9,272 bases of DNA, from positions 1-9,272 of the forward strand of contig CAZESH010000166.1 in NCBI GenBank assembly GCA_964514665.1. Direction: 5' to 3'. Positions 7,269 to 9,272 of the stretch are shown here, piece after piece (the stretch's first letter is position 1; each line of letters begins with the position of its first letter). A program made the translations under genes and the position numbers. A model generated the notes under the pieces. That model searched no databases. It had not been told where the DNA came from and was given only the letters and a program-made list of their open reading frames with translations. The stretch is from CAZESH01 sp964514665 (GTDB taxonomy: Bacteria > Bacillota > Bacilli > Paenibacillales > KCTC-25726).

Positions 7269-7297
7269 TCTTCTCCCCTCCTTCGTCGACAAACGGC

Positions 7298-7588
7298 TTA
7301 GGCTACAACGTCTTGCACAATGATATGACGGATAATCTCATCCGAGATTTTCAAAATACGATCCAGCTCTTTTACGACTTCTGCATTCGACGTAAAATGG
7401 ACAAGAACGTAAATTCCATCATGAATCTTGTTGATCTCATACGCAAGACGGCGTTTTCCCATGACGTCGTTTTTCGTAACTTCGCCACCGCCGTTCGTGA
7501 TGATGCCTTGCACTTTTTCTACCATGGCGTCAATAGCTTCCTGTTCGACGTCAGGACGAATTATATACATCACTTCATAATTGCGCAT
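7298..7588 (-). CDS. rpsF: 30S ribosomal protein bS6 (RpsF)
   Basis: bS6 forms a heterodimer with bS18 on the platform of the small subunit. The 96 residues are normal length and show the family start MRNYEVMYIIRPDV, the central GKRRLAYEINK with HDGIYVLVHF, and the helix EVVKELDRILKISDEIIRHII. The ATG at 7588 has a near-perfect AAAAGGAGGTGA ribosome binding site 6 nt upstream. It is the first gene of the rpsF-ssb-rpsR operon and is preceded by a leader that can fold over that ribosome binding site. Confidence 0.98.
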   Translation of the reverse strand: MRNYEVMYIIRPDVEQEAIDAMVEKVQGIITNGGGEVTKNDVMGKRRLAYEINKIHDGIYVLVHFTSNAEVVKELDRILKISDEIIRHIIVQDVVA

Positions 7589-7594
7589 ATCGGT

Positions 7595-7641
7595 TCACCT
7601 CCTTTTGGACTAAACGGCCCTCATAAAATGAGGGCAAGGAG
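7595..7641 (-). promoter_or_regulatory. rpsF leader, candidate S6:S18-binding autoregulatory element
   Basis: The transcribed leader contains a perfect hairpin, ATGAGGG with CCCTCAT (7618-7634), or 8 bp if the flanking G-C pair is counted. On its 3' side comes CCG (7617-7615) and then TTTAGTCCA. Further out, CTCCTT (7641-7636) is exactly complementary to AAGGAG (7604-7599), the core of the rpsF Shine-Dalgarno. The whole can fold as an outer stem containing the ribosome binding site, an asymmetric loop with CCG, and an inner hairpin. Leaders in which the S6:S18 complex binds a CCG-containing loop and represses its own mRNA are known in several bacterial groups. I infer this is one of them from the pairing and position; the match to the published consensus was not computed. 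Confidence 0.7.
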
Positions 7642-7666
7642 CAAGCATTTTTACTCGCACTTAACA

Positions 7667-7695
7667 ACTATATCAAATCAAACATTTTTTTACAA
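7667..7695 (-). promoter_or_regulatory. Sigma-A promoter of the rpsF-ssb-rpsR operon
   Basis: On the minus strand -35 TTGTAA (7690-7695) and -10 TATAGT (7667-7672) are 17 nt apart, and the -10 carries a TGn extension (TGATATAGT). The start would be near 7660, giving a leader of about 70 nt that contains the complete candidate autoregulatory fold. Confidence 0.75.
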
Positions 7696-7796
7696 CATTT
7701 CTGGCGAATTATCTCCTTTTAAACTTTTCCAACTATGTTTCTTCCGGTCTATGGACATAATAACTTTTGCATCGAATCAATTTGGAGGTGCTCGGC

Positions 7797-7985
7797 ATGG
7801 GTGAGCAAAGCGTATTCAATCCCGGGGATAAAGCTCCCAATAACGGCAAGTACATGGAGGTAGGCGAACGTTCTTTTCACATGGGTGTAAACGATCCGCA
7901 GGTGATTTCGCTGGAAAAAGGGGAGAGGTTCCCCGAGACCAGCAATCACAACCGCAAGTGGAAAAGAATGCATACCAACGCCTGA
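7797..7985 (+). CDS. YjzC-family small protein
   Basis: This is a 62-residue plus-strand protein, the only gene in the window on that strand. It shows the pattern I associate with the YjzC family: FNPGDKAPNNGKYMEVGE near the start, a central VNDPQVISLEKGERFPET, and the C-terminal SNHNRKWKRM. No signal peptide, membrane helix or catalytic motif is visible. The family's function is not established; it is found mainly in spore-forming Bacillales. The ATG at 7797 has GGAGGTG 6 nt upstream. A TTG at 7767 would lie before that site and is not credible. The gene diverges from rpsF (208 nt between starts) and converges on the tRNA-Ser. A CATAATA at 7756-7762 might be a -10 element, but no good -35 accompanies it. 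No T-tract terminator for the plus strand was found downstream. Confidence 0.85.
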   Translation: MGEQSVFNPGDKAPNNGKYMEVGERSFHMGVNDPQVISLEKGERFPETSNHNRKWKRMHTNA

Positions 7986-7989
7986 AATC

Positions 7990-8022
7990 AAAAAAACGCC
8001 TGTCGGAGTCCCCGGAAGGGCG
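7990..8022 (-). terminator. Possible second terminator for tRNA-Ser
   Basis: On the minus strand CGCC (8022-8019) pairs with GGCG (8000-7997), with a short inner CGG/CCG helix, and seven T follow (7996-7990). The stem is short and interrupted, so this is weaker than the proximal terminator. It ends just before the YjzC stop codon and would limit antisense transcription into that gene. Confidence 0.5.
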
Positions 8023-8033
8023 CTCTAGCGGGC

Positions 8034-8061
8034 AAAAAAGCGGCTCCTCATGGAGCCGCTT
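8034..8061 (-). terminator. Intrinsic terminator of tRNA-Ser
   Basis: A perfect 10-bp stem, AAGCGGCTCC (8038-8047) with GGAGCCGCTT (8052-8061), has a 4-nt loop. On the minus strand its end runs into six T (8039-8034). On the plus strand no T-run follows, so it serves the tRNA rather than YjzC. It starts about 22 nt after the tRNA 3' end. Confidence 0.9.
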
Positions 8062-8082
8062 GGCTTGATCATTCTTAAAGTA

Positions 8083-8170
8083 CGGAAAGGGTGGGATTCG
8101 AACCCACGCACGGCCTGAACCGCCTAGCTGATTTCGAGTCAGCCCCCTTGGGCCTCTTGGGTACCTTTCC
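8083..8170 (-). tRNA. tRNA-Ser (anticodon CGA)
   Basis: On the minus strand the acceptor GGAAAGG pairs with CCTTTCC. The D-stem is CCC/GGG. The anticodon stem GCTGA/TCAGC encloses the loop CTCGAAA (8138-8132), giving anticodon CGA at 8136-8134, which reads UCG. A long variable arm of about 19 nt contains a CGG/CCG helix, typical of class II tRNAs, and the T-arm is GTGGG-TTCGAAT-CCCAC. The discriminator base is G, as expected for serine tRNAs. The 3' CCA is not encoded and must be added enzymatically. The gene stands alone between DUF951 and YjzC with its own promoter and terminator. Confidence 0.95.
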
Positions 8171-8192
8171 TTGTTTATTGCGGACAAATGAC

Positions 8193-8222
8193 ATTGTACC
8201 ACATTCCTGTCCACTGCCGCAA
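8193..8222 (-). promoter_or_regulatory. Predicted promoter of tRNA-Ser
   Basis: On the minus strand -10 TACAAT (8193-8198) is preceded by a TGn extension (TGGTACAAT). A partial -35 TTGCGG (8217-8222) lies 18 nt upstream. The start would be near 8186, about 16 nt before the mature tRNA 5' end. Confidence 0.6.
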
Positions 8223-8262
8223 CGATCTTTTCACAAGAAAATGAAGGAAGGCAGCGCGGGCC

Positions 8263-8487
8263 TTATTTTGCCATGTCATCTGCGTCTTTCTGCTGCTCAG
8301 CCGACCTCAGCACCTTCTTCAAGCTCTTCTCAAACTTTGCCCGCGGCAGCAGCATACTGTGCTTGCAGCCTGTGCATTTTACCCTGATATCCATCCCCAT
8401 GCGGATAATTTCCATTTCATTCGTGCCGCAAGGATGCGCTTTTTTCATTTGCACAATGTCTCCCAATTTAAACGCTTTTGCTTCCAT
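8263..8487 (-). CDS. DUF951 family small zinc-ribbon-like protein
   Basis: This is a 74-residue protein of the DUF951 family (YyzM-like). Visible family features are FKLGDIVQMKKAHPCGTNE (HPCG with Cys20), IIRMGMDIRVKC and the CxxC pair Cys38/Cys41 in CTGCKHSMLLPRAKFEKSLKKV. The Cys20, Cys38, Cys41 and His19/His43 arrangement suggests a small metal-binding or nucleic-acid-binding fold. This is inference; the function is not established. The ATG at 8487 follows the mscS TAA with no gap, and AAGGTGG lies 8 nt upstream inside the end of mscS, so the two are translationally coupled. Downstream only a weak AAGGC/GCCTT hairpin is seen, with no strong terminator before the tRNA promoter. Confidence 0.9.
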   Translation of the reverse strand: MEAKAFKLGDIVQMKKAHPCGTNEMEIIRMGMDIRVKCTGCKHSMLLPRAKFEKSLKKVLRSAEQQKDADDMAK

Positions 8488-9272
8488 TTAGCTTTCCACC
8501 TTTTCCGCTCTTTGATAGGTCACCAAGCGCGGATAAGGAATTTCGATGCCGGCGGCATCCAGCCCTTGCTTGATTTCCTTGTTTAATATTCTGCCAACGG
8601 CAAAGTGACCCATCGGCTTGCATTCGAATATCGTGCGTATCACAACCTCCGATGCACCCAAGGTTTGAACGCCGACAACATCCGGTTCATTCACCATATT
8701 ATTGTCCGGATTGCTGCGATAGACTTCCATAGCCTTTTGCTTGATAACCTCCATCGCTTTGTCGATGTCTTCCTCGTAGGCTATGGAGACGTCCACAACG
8801 CCAATCGAATTATTAACGGAGAAATTCGTCACCTGTCCGATCGAGCCGTTCGGCAAAATATGAAGTTCGCCCGTCCAATTTTTTATCCGCGTTACCCGCA
8901 GCCCGATCTCTTCCACCGTGCCTTTGAAGCTTCCCGTCTGGATCACGTCCCCCACTCCGAACTGATCCTCAAAAATGATAAAAAAGCCGCTTATTACATC
9001 CTTCACAAGACTTTGCGCGCCAAAGCCGATCGCCAGTCCCACAACACCGGCGCCGGCCAGCAGCGGTCCCATTTGAATCCCCAATTGACTCAGAATCATT
9101 AGAATAACGATAAAATTAACTGCATAATTGACTACGTTTTTGGCCAATTTACCAATCGTAAGCGCTCGTTTCTGATCAAATTTAAGCGGATTTCGTTTTC
9201 TTGCCGTGAACATATGCTCAACGGCGCGAACCATCAGTTTTTTTGCCAGTATGCCGGCTATATAGATCAGTA
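8488..9272 (-). CDS. MscS-family small-conductance mechanosensitive channel, N-terminus cut by window edge
   Basis: This inner-membrane homo-heptameric channel opens under membrane tension to release solutes on osmotic downshock. The frame stays open to the right edge, so the true start and first membrane helix lie outside; about 260 C-terminal residues are present. A hydrophobic helix (VNYAVNFIVILMILSQLGI) precedes the pore-lining TM3 with its Gly/Ala-rich face (LLAGAGVVGLAIGFGAQSLV). Next comes KDVISGFFIIFEDQFGVGDVI, then the beta domain with WTGELHILPNGSIGQVTNFS and the C-terminal alpha/beta domain ending in GIEIPYPRL. All are hallmarks of the family. The ATG at 9234 is internal rather than the real start, because LIYIAGILAKKL precedes it in frame. 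The TAA stop is flush against the DUF951 ATG. Confidence 0.93.
   Translation of the reverse strand, partial: LIYIAGILAKKLMVRAVEHMFTARKRNPLKFDQKRALTIGKLAKNVVNYAVNFIVILMILSQLGIQMGPLLAGAGVVGLAIGFGAQSLVKDVISGFFIIFEDQFGVGDVIQTGSFKGTVEEIGLRVTRIKNWTGELHILPNGSIGQVTNFSVNNSIGVVDVSIAYEEDIDKAMEVIKQKAMEVYRSNPDNNMVNEPDVVGVQTLGASEVVIRTIFECKPMGHFAVGRILNKEIKQGLDAAGIEIPYPRLVTYQRAEKVES

Noticed and set aside
7269..7292. Eight-residue extension of SSB
   Set aside because: Contains the AAGGAGG ribosome binding site itself, so it is upstream untranslated sequence.
7700..7727. AAAAGGAGAT followed by ATGTTGTAA on the minus strand
   Set aside because: Only a two-codon frame, lies upstream of the rpsF start site and overlaps the -35 box; chance match.
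7866..7874. CGAACGTTC resembling a LexA half-site pair
   Set aside because: Lacks the 4-nt spacer of a Gram-positive SOS box and is inside the YjzC coding region.
1..9272. Search for oriC features, CRISPR repeats, insertion sequences or phage genes
   Set aside because: No DnaA-box cluster, parS site, direct-repeat array, transposase or integrase was seen by eye on either strand.

Overview
This window looks like a chromosomal housekeeping locus from a low-to-mid GC, spore-forming Firmicute. The closest fit is a Paenibacillus-like member of the Paenibacillaceae. That judgement rests on the gene order mscS-DUF951 / rpsF-ssb-rpsR / mazG-like-yybS-gdpP-rplI-dnaB / purA, on strong AGGAGG-type ribosome binding sites, on frequent TTG/GTG starts, and on a YjzC-family small protein. 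It is a protein-similarity and synteny judgement read by eye; no database search was run. No mobile element, prophage, CRISPR array or clear sign of horizontal transfer was seen.

Almost everything is on the minus strand, so transcription runs from high to low coordinates. At the right edge an N-terminally truncated MscS-family channel (8488-9272) abuts a DUF951 zinc-ribbon-like small protein (8263-8487). Next comes a tRNA-Ser with anticodon CGA (8083-8170), with its own promoter and two terminators in series. The only plus-strand gene, a YjzC-family small protein (7797-7985), sits between the tRNA and rpsF. It converges on the tRNA and diverges from rpsF.

The rpsF-ssb-rpsR operon (7588 down to 6482) starts from a good sigma-A promoter. 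Its leader can fold the rpsF Shine-Dalgarno into a helix beneath a perfect hairpin flanked by CCG, as expected of the S6:S18 autoregulatory leader. The operon ends at two tandem intrinsic terminators. An extended -10 promoter then starts a second operon (6308 down to 1268): a MazG-like protein, the YybS/DUF2232 membrane protein, the c-di-AMP phosphodiesterase GdpP, ribosomal protein bL9 and the replicative helicase DnaB. It is tightly packed: gaps of 4, 19 and 21 nt and one 4-nt overlap. It ends at a strong intrinsic terminator at 1211-1253. Just beyond that, a separate promoter drives purA, which runs off the left edge with 370 of roughly 430 residues present.

Together the genes serve replication (helicase, SSB), translation (bS6, bS18, bL9, tRNA-Ser), c-di-AMP turnover, purine synthesis and osmotic protection. 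No dramatic new system is visible. The points most worth a second look are the rpsF leader, the MazG-like protein that appears to have lost its ExxD metal-binding motif and is coupled to an uncharacterised membrane protein, and the tRNA/YjzC insertion between DUF951 and rpsF.
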